This document shows positions 12,359 through 24,214 of a stretch of 64,000 nt of DNA, piece after piece (positions within the stretch are counted from its first letter, which is position 1; the number at the start of each line of letters is the position of its first letter). Made by a program: the position numbers and the translations under genes. Origin of the DNA: Lethocerus indicus (lineage: Eukaryota > Arthropoda > Insecta > Hemiptera > Belostomatidae); NCBI GenBank assembly GCA_019843655.1, contig JACDQD010000011.1, forward strand, positions 10,458,604 to 10,522,603. The letters run 5' to 3'. The notes below the pieces were generated by a model that saw only the letters and a program-made list of their open reading frames with translations, searched no databases and had not been told where the DNA came from.

Positions 12359-14765
12359 CACGAGTAGTTTAGGAATGGAGCTGAACTCAGCGAAACGCAG
12401 GAAAGAACGCGGTCATCACACGGGTCGAAACGATTCTTCACTCTGCGGTCTAAAAATATTCGGAGCAATACCGCCAATTCAGTAGTAACAAACGGGAAAG
12501 GTGCTTCAAAACTGCACAATCATCAAATACGAGATATAGAAATTTATCCCCATCTGGAAACGGGATGACTAAAACGATCAGCCAAATTCAAATTTTAGGC
12601 CAATAGTAATTAATAAACAGGTACCTACGTTATTTTTAAATGGATAAATACACAAAATACAAACTAATACAATGTTGTTTTACTTTACATTCTTTCATTC
12701 AAACAACTGAAATGTAATATATTTCAGTTCGGTGCCTGAATGCATGATTAAACGGAGTATTTTTCAACGCGTTTATACTTCCTGATAAATTGTTGCTGAT
12801 AAACATCAGAATAAAAGGATTGTAAACTGCCTAGTATGGTAATGTGGCGAAGCAGTCGTAAGTGACTACAGGAAAATATTAATTCTTATCCCTCGAGGGA
12901 CTAAAAGTGTAAAAAAAAACGAATCAGGCTACGCTCGGTCGAGATTGATTATGCGGCGCCACCGTGAGCCAATCTATGTAACTGTAACACACGGTAGATA
13001 TTCAGCGGATCTATATTTGCTGGAAAATTTAACATTCTTATACAACATTGTAAGCTATGAACAGATCCTAAGTAACCTAGCATTAACTTGTAGTAAGTTA
13101 GTAGTCGTTATACGCCGAGCGTACTATAAAATGGAATGTGCCTTCTCAATATTAAGGTTCCTCAAGCTACAATTAAATTTGATTTAATTATTATTTTTTT
13201 TAATTATCTTAATCTCATTCATCGTTATGCTACTGATACTCAGTGCAATTGGTGTTAAAATGCAGTAATGTCTGTACAGCTCACAGACCTCGTAGTACAA
13301 ATAAAAAATTCATTAAATAAAGCACAAGTATAGAAACACTTTGGTACCCTATTCGTGCTTGGGAAATACTAACATTCTTTACAGATATTTGCTGTAGCAA
13401 ATTTCACCACTCACACTTGGGCAAAAGAAATCGGAGATTCTTTATTAAGTTATATTTAAAAAACGAGGTCGAATCCAAATATTTTCGGTCGTTACATTGG
13501 GCCCGAACGAGCGACATTAATTACAGGTCCGAGTGCCTTTTAGAACGGATAAAAACCCCAGAGAGATAATACACCGGGAACAGTATTTTTATGGGACTAC
13601 CGAGAACCGGATTCCATTAACGATTATAACGTCATAAATAAGAGCACAGTGGGAATCTCATAAATAAATTGTTCTTCCGCTGAAATCTTCTCCGTTAAGT
13701 CCGTTACTCAGAAGTCCGCCTACCGCTCGTAAATTCTGAATTTATTAACAGTCCGAATCGTTTACTGTTTCGCTTCTCTTTGCCGAGTCGTTTATCGGAC
13801 GCCACGCCTCCGACGGCCGAGGAGCAAACCTTTAACCGTTGATGAAATGTCCGCCATGCAATTTGGATGCGCAAACCAGAAGCGGAATTAACTCGAAGCG
13901 GACGGTTTCGACAGGGAGCAACGCTGAATATATAAATTAATAGCGGAACACTCGGTCGGCGGAAGGGGGAGAAAGAGAGAGATATATATCTCTGTAATTT
14001 GCCGGCTTTTCGCCGTATAATTTTCCGAGGTTTTTCGAGAAACAGATCCGAGCGATTGGCCGGCCGAGAGACCGCAATTATCGGGGCACGCACACGCCCC
14101 CTGCCGACACGTCTCAATCACCAAGCGCCGGTATCCACTTTCACGGCTGGAATACGAAGATTTTTGGTTTCGTAAGGGCCCCAACCGAGGGCAATGAGCC
14201 GATTTGCATTTCTGTCGTGTATTTCATCGATCGAATGTCTCCACGTGGACGGACAGGGACGGGCCGCTCGCTCGGAAACGAGGAAAATTATCCCTAACGA
14301 AGATACCCTGGGAAAAGGGGGATAAATTGGTCCAGAAGTTGCCGAAGATCTAAGAGGCCACCCAGAAGAGAGAATGAAAACAAAAATAAACTTTCAGCTA
14401 CCGAGGGGCTGTGGTGTACCGAGAGGGAGGGAGATTAGGCGGTACAGAGGACGAGTGGCCGGGCAACGTAGGATATGAGCCACACTGAGTTCATGAGGCA
14501 TGTGAGATAGTAAAACCTTCACTTACAACACTAAAAATGCTGCGGATTATTAGCGGTTATTATTTAATCGAATTTGAGTTCGAGCACAACCCAATACGGC
14601 AAGACATCGCAGTCATGCTTTCACTAACAACTACTGACGATAAGTAGTCGAAACGGATCCTTTTTTTTAATACGCTATTTGTTTTTAATATATACTTCTT
14701 TTAGTTCCAGTCGTTCATAATTTATCGCTATATCGTCAATACTGTCGTCAAAAGCGGAAGAGGTC

Positions 14766-14788
14766 ATTTTGGGAATGTGTCCCAAAAT
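14766..14788. other. Perfect 9-bp hairpin
   Basis: ATTTTGGGA and TCCCAAAAT flank a 5-nt loop in an otherwise unremarkable AT-rich stretch. Function unknown. Confidence 0.6.
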
Positions 14789-17344
14789 ATTAAATATTTT
14801 CATTAATTTATTTCATTTATTAACACCGAAGTGGAGTAGTGAAATTACTTTTTGTCTGAACATTACATTTATATGTATTAAATATAAGGAAAAAAATGAC
14901 AAGAACTAAGAGATAAATAGAAATGATAAAAAATTGATAGTGTCATTATAACTTGAAGAACTGATGCGGTGTTTAAGACCATCCCGTGGGCCACATGTGG
15001 TCCTCCCGGGTGGCCCCGAGAGATTCGTCCCATTAAAAAGAAAGAAACGCCACAAGTCGATGTTTACACGAAGTCATTAACATGAATATCCCGGAGTTTC
15101 CCCGTCGAAAACAACCAACAAATATGACCTTCCGTATTCTGTTTCGGTCTCGAATTACTTGAATCCTCGAGGGGAGGTAGGCCCGGTGCGTCTAATATTC
15201 TTCGAGTGTTTAAATGAAAACTCAAATAAAATGGCAACTCTCTCTCATCGCATAAGGGGTTTAATGCAGCGTAAGCATTGGCGATTGTTCCGAGGCGGGC
15301 TTAATCATCGTCGAAACGCGGATGAGAGCATTGCGACCAGATGTAACCATCATTGGTGACTCATCCGAAACAATACCGTTCTTCCCATTAATTTCAATTA
15401 AGATTGGTGATATCATACTCCAAAAACTCACAAATACATTAGGTCTCTGATTTTTTTTGTATGCCGATTTCTCCTCTACTCTCCTCGAATCGTGTAGCTG
15501 TCCGGCGACTTGTTCTTTAAGTTTAGATGCCGGACCAATTTGTTCCTCCTTATCGCGGACTGAAAACTGGAGAACGGAGGCCGAAACAGTACAGAGCGTC
15601 GGCCCCGTCCCTAAGTGGAGTCAACGGGTCGGAAAGCGACAGGGCCGGTAAAGTATTGGCGCACGTGGAACCCGAAACGCGTTGTCCTCCTGTACCAATT
15701 GTCATACTTATGGCGGAAACCTATGCCATAATTTAGGCCAACGAGTCGGCGCTGAATGAGTCACCACATTTCAAATTTTTCCCCGCTGGAGATCGCTGCA
15801 AAAATTGCGGTTTACTCTGCAGAATATGCTAGCAAATTAGTCTCCTTTTAGAGGCGAACTGGTGAAGCTATTTATTTCATCGACTTAATCGAAAAAACTC
15901 GAACAAAATATTTACGGTGACAAATTTTCTTAACATCACTTCTTGAAATGCCTTCTTCATATGTCTCCTTATCGGTCGTAGTAATTTTCTATGAACCCGA
16001 TTCAAATTCATTTTTTTATTGTTTACAACCATTGTTTTTTTAACCATTTGTTGCAATCTTCTTTCATTACATCATTCCAATTCTAACACTATCATAACAA
16101 TTCTATTTGACCGCGCACTCGTCGAGCCTGCTCCCACGACCTCAGTAGGCAGATCCATAAAAGTAGTCGTTAAACTATAAAGCGTGTCAACAGGGCCAGC
16201 AGTGAATGCCCGGTCAGCCCGATTCACGCAATTAAGTTTATAAAAAAAAATGACTAAATTCAAAATACTCGTATCAACGGAACAACCTGAGGGGTGAATG
16301 ATAGAAGTAAAAATAATTCCATGCCCCGAACTATTTCCAGCCGGGTTTTTTTTAACCCTCGATTTCTAAAAATGTGCCACAGCTCTACGGTTCGGGTGGT
16401 AGATTACTATACCGTTCCCGATAAGCGGAAAATTTAAGGCGATCTAATATCTTGAAAAACCCGATCGGTCTATTTATTATTAGAGCGTTTGAGTATTTAG
16501 ATATGTCCATATCATCCGCTTTGGCGCTATCGGTCACATAAAAAATGTAAAGATTAAAACGTTTCAACAACGATAAAGCCGACCGACTTCTTCAAATCAG
16601 TCGAATGACTTAGTCATTCTTAACTTGGTCAATACAATCTGTGTGTGTATTATGTGAGCGATACAGGAGGCGATCTGGATGTATTTAAAACTGGTCAAAC
16701 GCTTCCCTCAGTGAGTTATATTTGAAAATTAAATTTCTGAAATGTTTTAACGCGCGGTGTCGCAACACCTAATACAACAAAAAGTGTCATGACAGTATTA
16801 ATTAGGCTAATTTGATTGCCCTCGAACACCGCTCGAAATACGAATGAGTTATAGGGCGCCGAGTACCAAGCCTTCGTGTACATACTTCATGACTTAATCC
16901 CCTGATATATGACATGGACTACCCACCGATCCTACACACCCTCTCCGTGTACATTTACAATAGACACATATTTACAACTTTAATTGTTAGGATAGTTATT
17001 GAAACAATTTAAATACTAATTGTAATTAATTAGAATTGAACAAAATGAGTAGTGAACTAGCTTCGTATTGACCTATCACTCTCGGTGTGTAATTCTTTTA
17101 TGAAAATTGCACATTTTGCAAGCGGCTGGCATCTAGAACAACACCGGCTCTAAATAAGTTGTCGGTAGTGTCACAGAACGGGGGTTTTTATTTTTAAAAT
17201 GTGTTTATTCCCAGCCGCGAGTCCTATAGTTTTTTGGGGTTGAATATGAAACGGTGTCAAAAGTATTTTTAAAAAAGGCCAAGCTGATCTCATCGCTGTT
17301 AAAAATGATTTAATCGAACCTGCCCAAACGTTACGTCAGGAATA

Positions 17345-17374
17345 TGTATGTGTGTGTGTGTGTGTATGTGTGTG
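17345..17374. repeat. (TG)n microsatellite
   Basis: Mostly TG dinucleotides with two TA interruptions. Confidence 0.9.
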
Positions 17375-20300
17375 GTGTTTGCGCGCATGTTCCTTGGACG
17401 TTGGGGTTGGCAAAACCCTGGAACCACCTCGGATCGGGCTACGCGGAACCAATTTGTCCTCGCTTCCGCGCCCCACTCATTACACAATTTGTCAGGGAGA
17501 AAGGGTAATCTATTCAGATTATACTCGCGAGGGATCTCATTATGGAAGCAAACAGTTCTTGAGTATTTTCGGTTTCGTAACACACACCGAAGTGCGGTTA
17601 TGGAACTTTAGAATTTTAAAATCCGATTACAACACCTACAAGACTGCAATAATTGGTTTGAATAGTAACCAATTTTCAATTTGAATACATAGCTCCAACC
17701 AAATCGGCTAACCGAGAGCAAGCTAATTTGAATAAACTGAAAAATAAATAATCGAGAGAGACAGAGAATGGCGAAAACGGCAAACTAAGTTATGCAGTTA
17801 CATCCCTTTTACTAACCCTCCCCCTGATACCATTATCATCATTATTAATGAAGTGAAGTAAAAATGAACATTTCGAAATTGCCTCACAAAGAAGAGCATA
17901 CTGTGCTGCGTTTGCGACAATAAGGCTCAGTGCCTTTAAATAGAAACTGTGCGATTGGGATGCTTCGATACTTGATTGATTCAATTGTCAGGCGTTGTAA
18001 TGTGCCGAGGCGTAGGTACTGAAGTGTGTTCATGGCAATTGACTAGCAGGCAGTAGATTGCCAATAGCTACAGTATTACACTTAATTCATTGTTAGTGCA
18101 AAGGACTGAAGTATATTAGGTGGCGTCAAGAGGAGTTAAATACGAGTGATATAACGGCCAATTATTGGAGGAATAGTGCGTTATTCAGTTTTAATGATAT
18201 AGGTGGCCCAAATAGAATTGTTGAGCCTATTTTAAAAAACGGAAAGGGCGGCCTTTCAGCAACGTTAAGCCATATTGGATACAGAATCACAAGATATTCC
18301 GACCCGCGGGATAGGGCGTATTGCGAATGAACGGGGGGGGGACGGGGATTTCAACCTCCGACAGGTACAATTTCGTCTCAAACAATGGAAAGAATGTTTT
18401 CGAGAAATATTTAAAGCTGTAGTGAAAAGATTAATTAAAAATTAAAAATAATAATTCATTCGATCAATGTCATTTTCGTTTACCTTGTATGTTGATCAAA
18501 GGTATAGCAACTAAAATATTTAATGAATAAATAGGAATATGCCTGTAGAAAAAAATTTAATTTGAGGCCTAAAAAGCGATTTCGAGTACGTATTCGTTGC
18601 AACTTTTAATAAAGGAGATCATCATATCTCTGAAAAAAACTAAAAGAGAAAATAGATTTTTCTAGACTAATTATTATTAATAATTAGTAAAATATTCTAT
18701 CCACCAAAGTATATTAATATAAATCTGACAAACATCAGGTTAACATATTCGGACGTATACTTATGTAATTCTAGCGACACCATTTTGCTAAAAGGGATAA
18801 GGGTAACAAAAAATCCAATAAAGATATTAAGTCTGTCCCCGTTCAAAGGTATAATACAAATGAGGCTTCTTTCTTCGAATAATACACTTAGCTAAATGAA
18901 TGTCGACGATTCAGGGTTGAACAAAAGAGCCATTCAGAAGGCGAACCGATCGACTTCATTCACATAGTCAAACGGCACGTATGGAAATCTCTGGCTATAT
19001 ACGAGAGATTCTGGACACTTTTATATAATAAATAAAAGAATTTTTACACCGTGTAAACAACGTGTTTACTGATATTAAATCATAAAAACTACAATTTTGG
19101 GAAAGAAATACAGAAACTACCTTGGCCCTTCTTAATGCCAAGGTTCACTGATATTACACAGTAAGTCTTATAAGACAGCATCCGGTGGCGTTTATATATA
19201 TAATTTAGCTATAATTTAGCACTGATTACCAAGAATTAACAAATAAGGAGTTAAGACAATATTGATAATTCTTATTACGCACTTAAAAATATACTCTAAA
19301 ATGTATATTAAATTAGCTTAATTAGTGCTCCCTAATTGTACTGGCCAATAGTTTTGTGTTTTTTTAGTTTTCTAATTTGTATTGGATATGATTAAGCTAT
19401 TGAAATCTCTGCGCCTATTTACGTTGATACATGCAAAAGTATTCCTCGTTTGTCATATGGATGGTACGCGTTACAAATGTAAAAGAGCTATATCACAAGT
19501 AATTGCTTTGTACTGGACTTACCGCCCTCCTAATGTCATCCTTATGTGTCGAATTCAATGTTTTGATCGCAAAAGCCGGAGTCGGGCGTAGGAATCCTGT
19601 TCGGAAATAAGTCGGTTGCGCAATAATGGTGGAATAATGGTGGAAAGGACGTCGCAGAAGGCAGAGTGAATCAGAGTTATCAGTTTACAGATTGACACTT
19701 AAAGTGGGTGGACTGGGGGGAGTCGGCGAGCGAACTCATAACAGGCCTGTAACCTACTTCACAACAACGGAACTTCAACCTACGCCGCCAGAGCTGCCAA
19801 CGACCGCCAAATATCCCCGCCCTCACCCGAGCAACAGTTATAAATCCGACATCAACATCATTTTATCCACACCGCAACTATCCTATTTGAAGCTAAACTT
19901 GTTACCGTCCTGTGGGCAGCCGATGAAATATCCCCGTGGCAGTGTTAGGGATCCTAAAAATAAAAGGAGCGAAGATGTTCTTGATTAATTCAAGAACACA
20001 AGTCAGAAACAGTGTAGTTGCATTGCTACCTATATACTGACGTTGTATACAAGATATTATACAATCGAAATGGTCCATTGTAACATTTAATGTACTGAAG
20101 AGGCCATACTGTCATAAGAGGCTGCAATTACCGGCCAGCCCACGGTATACGGCCATGTAAGGGGGTCACGTGGTCATGACATTTCCTGCGAAATTAGTAC
20201 GTCTCCAGACACGATTGGGGTACACGCAAATAATCACCGGTGAAGCGCTAGCGTTCCTAATCAATGATGAGCAAGTGCCCGGCTGTTGACTTAAAACGTT

Positions 20301-23300
20301 TTTGCCATTAAATCAAACATTTAAAATCGTTCAAAACGATTCCAATTCTCCTTACTGTATAGACATGCACTTGGTATTCTATTAAAAATAGATTTAATAA
20401 TTATCAGTCAATTGTCTTCGGTGGCACAGCTCTGTAAGGTAAGACTGATCCCTAATTACGAAAATAATTATAATAATAGAAAATAGTAAAATTATTGAGT
20501 GTCAGGAGAATGAATACCAAGAATTGGTTAGTCTATCCCGCCAAGATCACGGCAACTTCCGGGAGCTTCTACTTTATTCGAAGTCTTTTACAAAAACCTG
20601 ATATCTTATTCCTAACCGCTTCTATATCAATAATTATTCCACAGTATAATATTTCTGTTCAACAGAATTTTTAAATGCTAATAAGGAGCAAACCGTCAAG
20701 AAAGTTGGACTGATTTATGCATATTTTTTTAGTTTAATTTATCGATACGTCGACCGGACGGCGGGATCAGCCTCATGAATGCTGGGGACCTAGAGGACTA
20801 TTCAATAAGCCCGAGGACAGCACGCCCGTTAATAAAGTTGCAAATCCAGCTCTGATTTATGCTGGAATAAGTCCCCGCTCGGGACTTATTTATTAAAAAG
20901 AAACGCTACATTGCCGGAGCTCCAGTTTTAATACCCTGTTGAATCGTAAATCAATCTTTATTATGAAACTTAATTAGGCGAATGAAACCCCGTTAAAATA
21001 CGATTTATTTTCAAACAAAAAATGTTAAATAATGACACGCAAAAATAAATGTTGGTTCGGCAACCGACGGGCTTCACAAAGTCCTCAACGTGACATTTAA
21101 TAATTTATCCCAACAAATTTTTATACCAATCGAGTGGATCGATTGGGACCATCTGATGAATTTGTTCAAAAACAATTCTTCGCAATAATCTATCTTATCG
21201 TACACAGTTGTGATTTGTGGCCATGTGTTCGTTCTCGTAAAAAAGACAGTTTTCGACTTTTCGCCTTCTAGGGAAGTATAATAATCGGGGCGTTAATAAA
21301 TCCTTCTTTTGCCGTTCGGACCATTAATAACTGATCGAGAAGCCCATTTAAGCCAGCCTAATTATATCGACGAGCAGGAAGCCGTCGAGTGGTAATAAAG
21401 AATATAACGTAATTATTTTCCAATTCGGCAAAGCTGGAAGCGTTTTTGCAAATTCTTTGTTTCAAAAAAAAAAAGAAATTGCATAATTCCAAAAAACGTC
21501 GGTTCAAACCGGTCGGCCGGCCCGCCGCTTTCTTCGGTGCGGCGGACAAATTTCAAATTGGAGGAAAGCGAAATGAAAATTCTCCCGAACGCCGCCTCAA
21601 TAATTCAGAACGAGATTTAGAACGCGGGTGCGGACCCGGTTGGCAAAACAGCAATTGCATCTCTTTTCTTAAATTTAAAACGGACGCCGAACGGGCACCG
21701 AATAACAATTCGGTCGCCCCTTTTCTTCTGTTTTCTCGTGGCATATTTATTCGCCCAATTCCTCGGAATCTCCTCTTAAGAGCGTATTTTTTTCTTATAA
21801 AATATTGGCAAGTGACCCGCGGGTCGTGTAAAGGCATTCGGTGGGAACCTGCCCCTAACAGTGTGTATTTAATTCTGTCGGTCGCCATTTTATAAAAGAC
21901 ATGTTCGGATAAAGTTTCTGAAGCGCCGTTCAACATTACAACAACAGAAAAGATTTATCGTTTCAAGCGGATTCGTTCCTACCCTAGACTAGCAACCGTC
22001 GGTGTATTAGTGTTAGTGAGACCTGTCTAGCAACCAAACCCGGTTTAGCATAGAGCCAAAAATTCGATGTAAGATGGGGGACGATGATAGTCCATACCCT
22101 CGGGGACCACCCATCATTCATCTTAAATTAAAATAGCGAGTACTATAGATGTTATTTAATATTATAAATATTTCTTAAGTGAAAAAGTACGGAGTTGTGT
22201 ATTTTATTTGATTACTTTGTATGCAGTGCAGATATATTTTATTTTCTAATCGTTGGCTCATTATTTCTATCATAGACATTCATTTTTCTATAAGATATTT
22301 AAATTGAAATTAATAAATAGTTTCGATACGTACCTTGTGAAGGGAGTCGTTTTTGGCTGGGGTCTCCATTGCCGATTCATTTCTGTCGACAGGAACTGAA
22401 CAAAACTGTAACAAAAATGAATAAATTCGTTTAGTCAGATATATTGGACGGATGGGGACTATTGAGGAAAACATAGGAGACAATTTAATATTCGGAATAT
22501 ACTTGTATATTCGTACGGAAAACTAAATTTCAATTTCATGTTCAAACAATTTTACACCAAAAATGTATTAATCTAATTTCTTTAACCATACTGTTTTCGA
22601 AGATGAACTAAAATGCTGCAGAAATATTGGTATTTATTGCACACCTAGAATTAAGTAATTTATTTATTCATTGACAATAGCTTGGCAATTGTTATTGGAG
22701 TTCCGTTAGTTCTGCTTGGTAGTAGGCACTAGAAAATCGTCTCGGAAATTTGAGTGCTCCAAACGGTTTAAGGAGCGGAAAAACCTTCGCTCCAGACCTT
22801 AAAAATGGAACTGGGGATTCTAAAACCAGGAGAAAGAAGAAAGACAGAAAGAATCAATCTTCACCAACTCTCATCTTATCGGGCCCGCAGCAAAGTAACA
22901 AATCCTCTCTAAAACTAGGATCATTCAACTTGGCCATTTATTCTTTGGCCGCTACGAAAAAAAGGGCGGGTTAGGTAATGCGAAATTTACGAATGCGTTA
23001 ATAAATATAAAAGTTGCGGTTTCCTTTCTTGTAAAACGATAGCGCCGACCGACCGATACCACCCCCGGTCGGGATCTCAATTACACAACATTAAAGAATG
23101 GACCTGGCGCTGAAACGGGACAAGAAACAAAAAACAATTATAAAACAGTCACTTCGGTTTTTCGTCCGCCTGTAAAGTTGATCAATGTTCAGCCAGAGGC
23201 GTCTGAAGTTTCCTATTTTTTAATTTGCCTACTTCTAGAACAGCATTTGGCTCGATTAATTAATTCAAAAGCCAGCGCGAACAGGTCAAACGCGTAAGAT

Positions 23301-23635
23301 TTTCCGTATTTTCCAATAAAATACATAGGACATGAGAGCAGATAAGAATTTGTGTCCCTATCAAACGGTTTGGTTCATTTCGGTAGTATAAAATTATTTT
23401 GTTACACTTTTACAGGACCTGACCATATTTTTACACAACCGAAATCTATGCAATAAATTCAAAAACAAAAATAAGACTGTCTATATCTAACTGCAGAAGA
23501 CAAAACAACATAGATTCGATATTTTTTTACAAAATAAATAGCACTGTTTCTTCTATAAATATTCTTTTTTATAAAATTTGAAAAGCCCACTGGCACCGAC
23601 GTTCGAAACCTCTCGGTATGCAGAAACAAATTCTT

Positions 23636-23649
23636 GTCGCCATGGCGAC
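23636..23649. promoter_or_regulatory. X-box-like palindrome (RFX-type)
   Basis: GTCGCCATGGCGAC is a perfect 14-bp palindrome that differs from the classic RFX X-box only by one symmetric substitution per half-site. It is about 515 bp upstream of the SVIP start codon. Confidence 0.4.
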
Positions 23650-23788
23650 GCGTCTACCGCCGTAAAGACCGCATTTCTTCTAGCCGCTCCGACAGATGAA
23701 CAAAATAATTATAAAATTCATACTTCCAATTCTAACGCCGTCGGTAGACACTCTCCGAGTAATTCGATCCGCCAAGAAAAATTGACGT

Positions 23789-23798
23789 GTTACGTAAC
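23789..23798. promoter_or_regulatory. PAR-bZIP-like palindrome GTTACGTAAC
   Basis: A perfect 10-bp palindrome containing TTACGTAA, the site bound by PAR-bZIP/E4BP4 factors (Pdp1, Vrille). It is 354 bp upstream of the SVIP ATG. Confidence 0.4.
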
Positions 23799-23975
23799 GA
23801 ACGTCCCCACGGCAACTGCGTCGAGTTTCGAGTTTTTAATTTTGTATTTGAAAAAAAAGAAAACTAAGGGACCCCGTTCTCTGACAACGTGGTGGTTTAA
23901 AATTAGACCAGAACACAATGCGGCGTTCTGATCTAATCTGCGGCTAATCAAAGCGTTGGTCACATTGCTGGGAAC

Positions 23976-23988
23976 CAGCTGACAGCTG
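23976..23988. promoter_or_regulatory. Two adjacent CAGCTG E-boxes
   Basis: Two CAGCTG hexamers are separated by one base, 170 bp upstream of the SVIP ATG. E-boxes are frequent by chance; the tandem spacing is the only reason to list them. Confidence 0.3.
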
Positions 23989-24151
23989 AGCCCGGGTCCT
24001 GCCATAGTGTGGAGGTTATTTCGCAGTTGTCAAAAGAGTTCGTGTTAGTACACCAGTGGATATTAGTTAATTATTAATCCTACCGTTTCGATCGTCGAGC
24101 GAGTGCCTTTTTTAAATAGTAAATTATTTTCACAGGATAATCCGCGCTGCA

Positions 24152-24214
24152 ATGGGCCTGTTCCTATCCTGCTGTACTCGGGGCGGTTCCTCAGATTTTG
24201 TCACTCCCGATATG
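24152..24214 (+). CDS. SVIP: SVIP exon 1 (residues 1-21)
   Basis: This exon encodes MGLFLSCC followed by a Gly/Ser-rich linker and ends with codon ATG before the donor gtactg. It carries the acylation signal (Gly2, Cys7, Cys8). It lies at the edge of the CpG-poor block and still has several CpGs, as first exons spared from methylation usually do. Confidence 0.88.

Larger units (their letters stand above)
11065..23569. other. No gene recognised; patchy CpG-rich intergenic DNA
   Basis: CpG-dense patches (11.38-11.76, 13.7-14.3, 15.1-15.75 and 21.35-21.95 kb) alternate with AT-rich stretches. Long open frames coincide with these patches and overlap on both strands, as expected by chance at low stop-codon density. 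At 21879-21892 the motif CGGTCGCCATTTTA recurs beside TATAAAA. Confidence 0.5.
23570..24151 (+). promoter_or_regulatory. Probable SVIP promoter and 5'UTR, CpG-rich
   Basis: This CpG-dense stretch directly precedes the SVIP start and ends where the CpG-poor gene body begins. It holds a 14-bp X-box-like palindrome (23636), a TTACGTAA palindrome (23790) and twin CAGCTG E-boxes (23976 and 23983). There is no convincing TATA box. A weak initiator-like gcagtt near 24021 is a possible start. The exact TSS is not determined. Confidence 0.6.

Noticed and set aside
21446..21936. 149-codon plus and 127-codon minus frames
   Set aside because: Both strands are open over the same CpG-rich patch, with Lys runs from a poly(A) tract; typical of chance.
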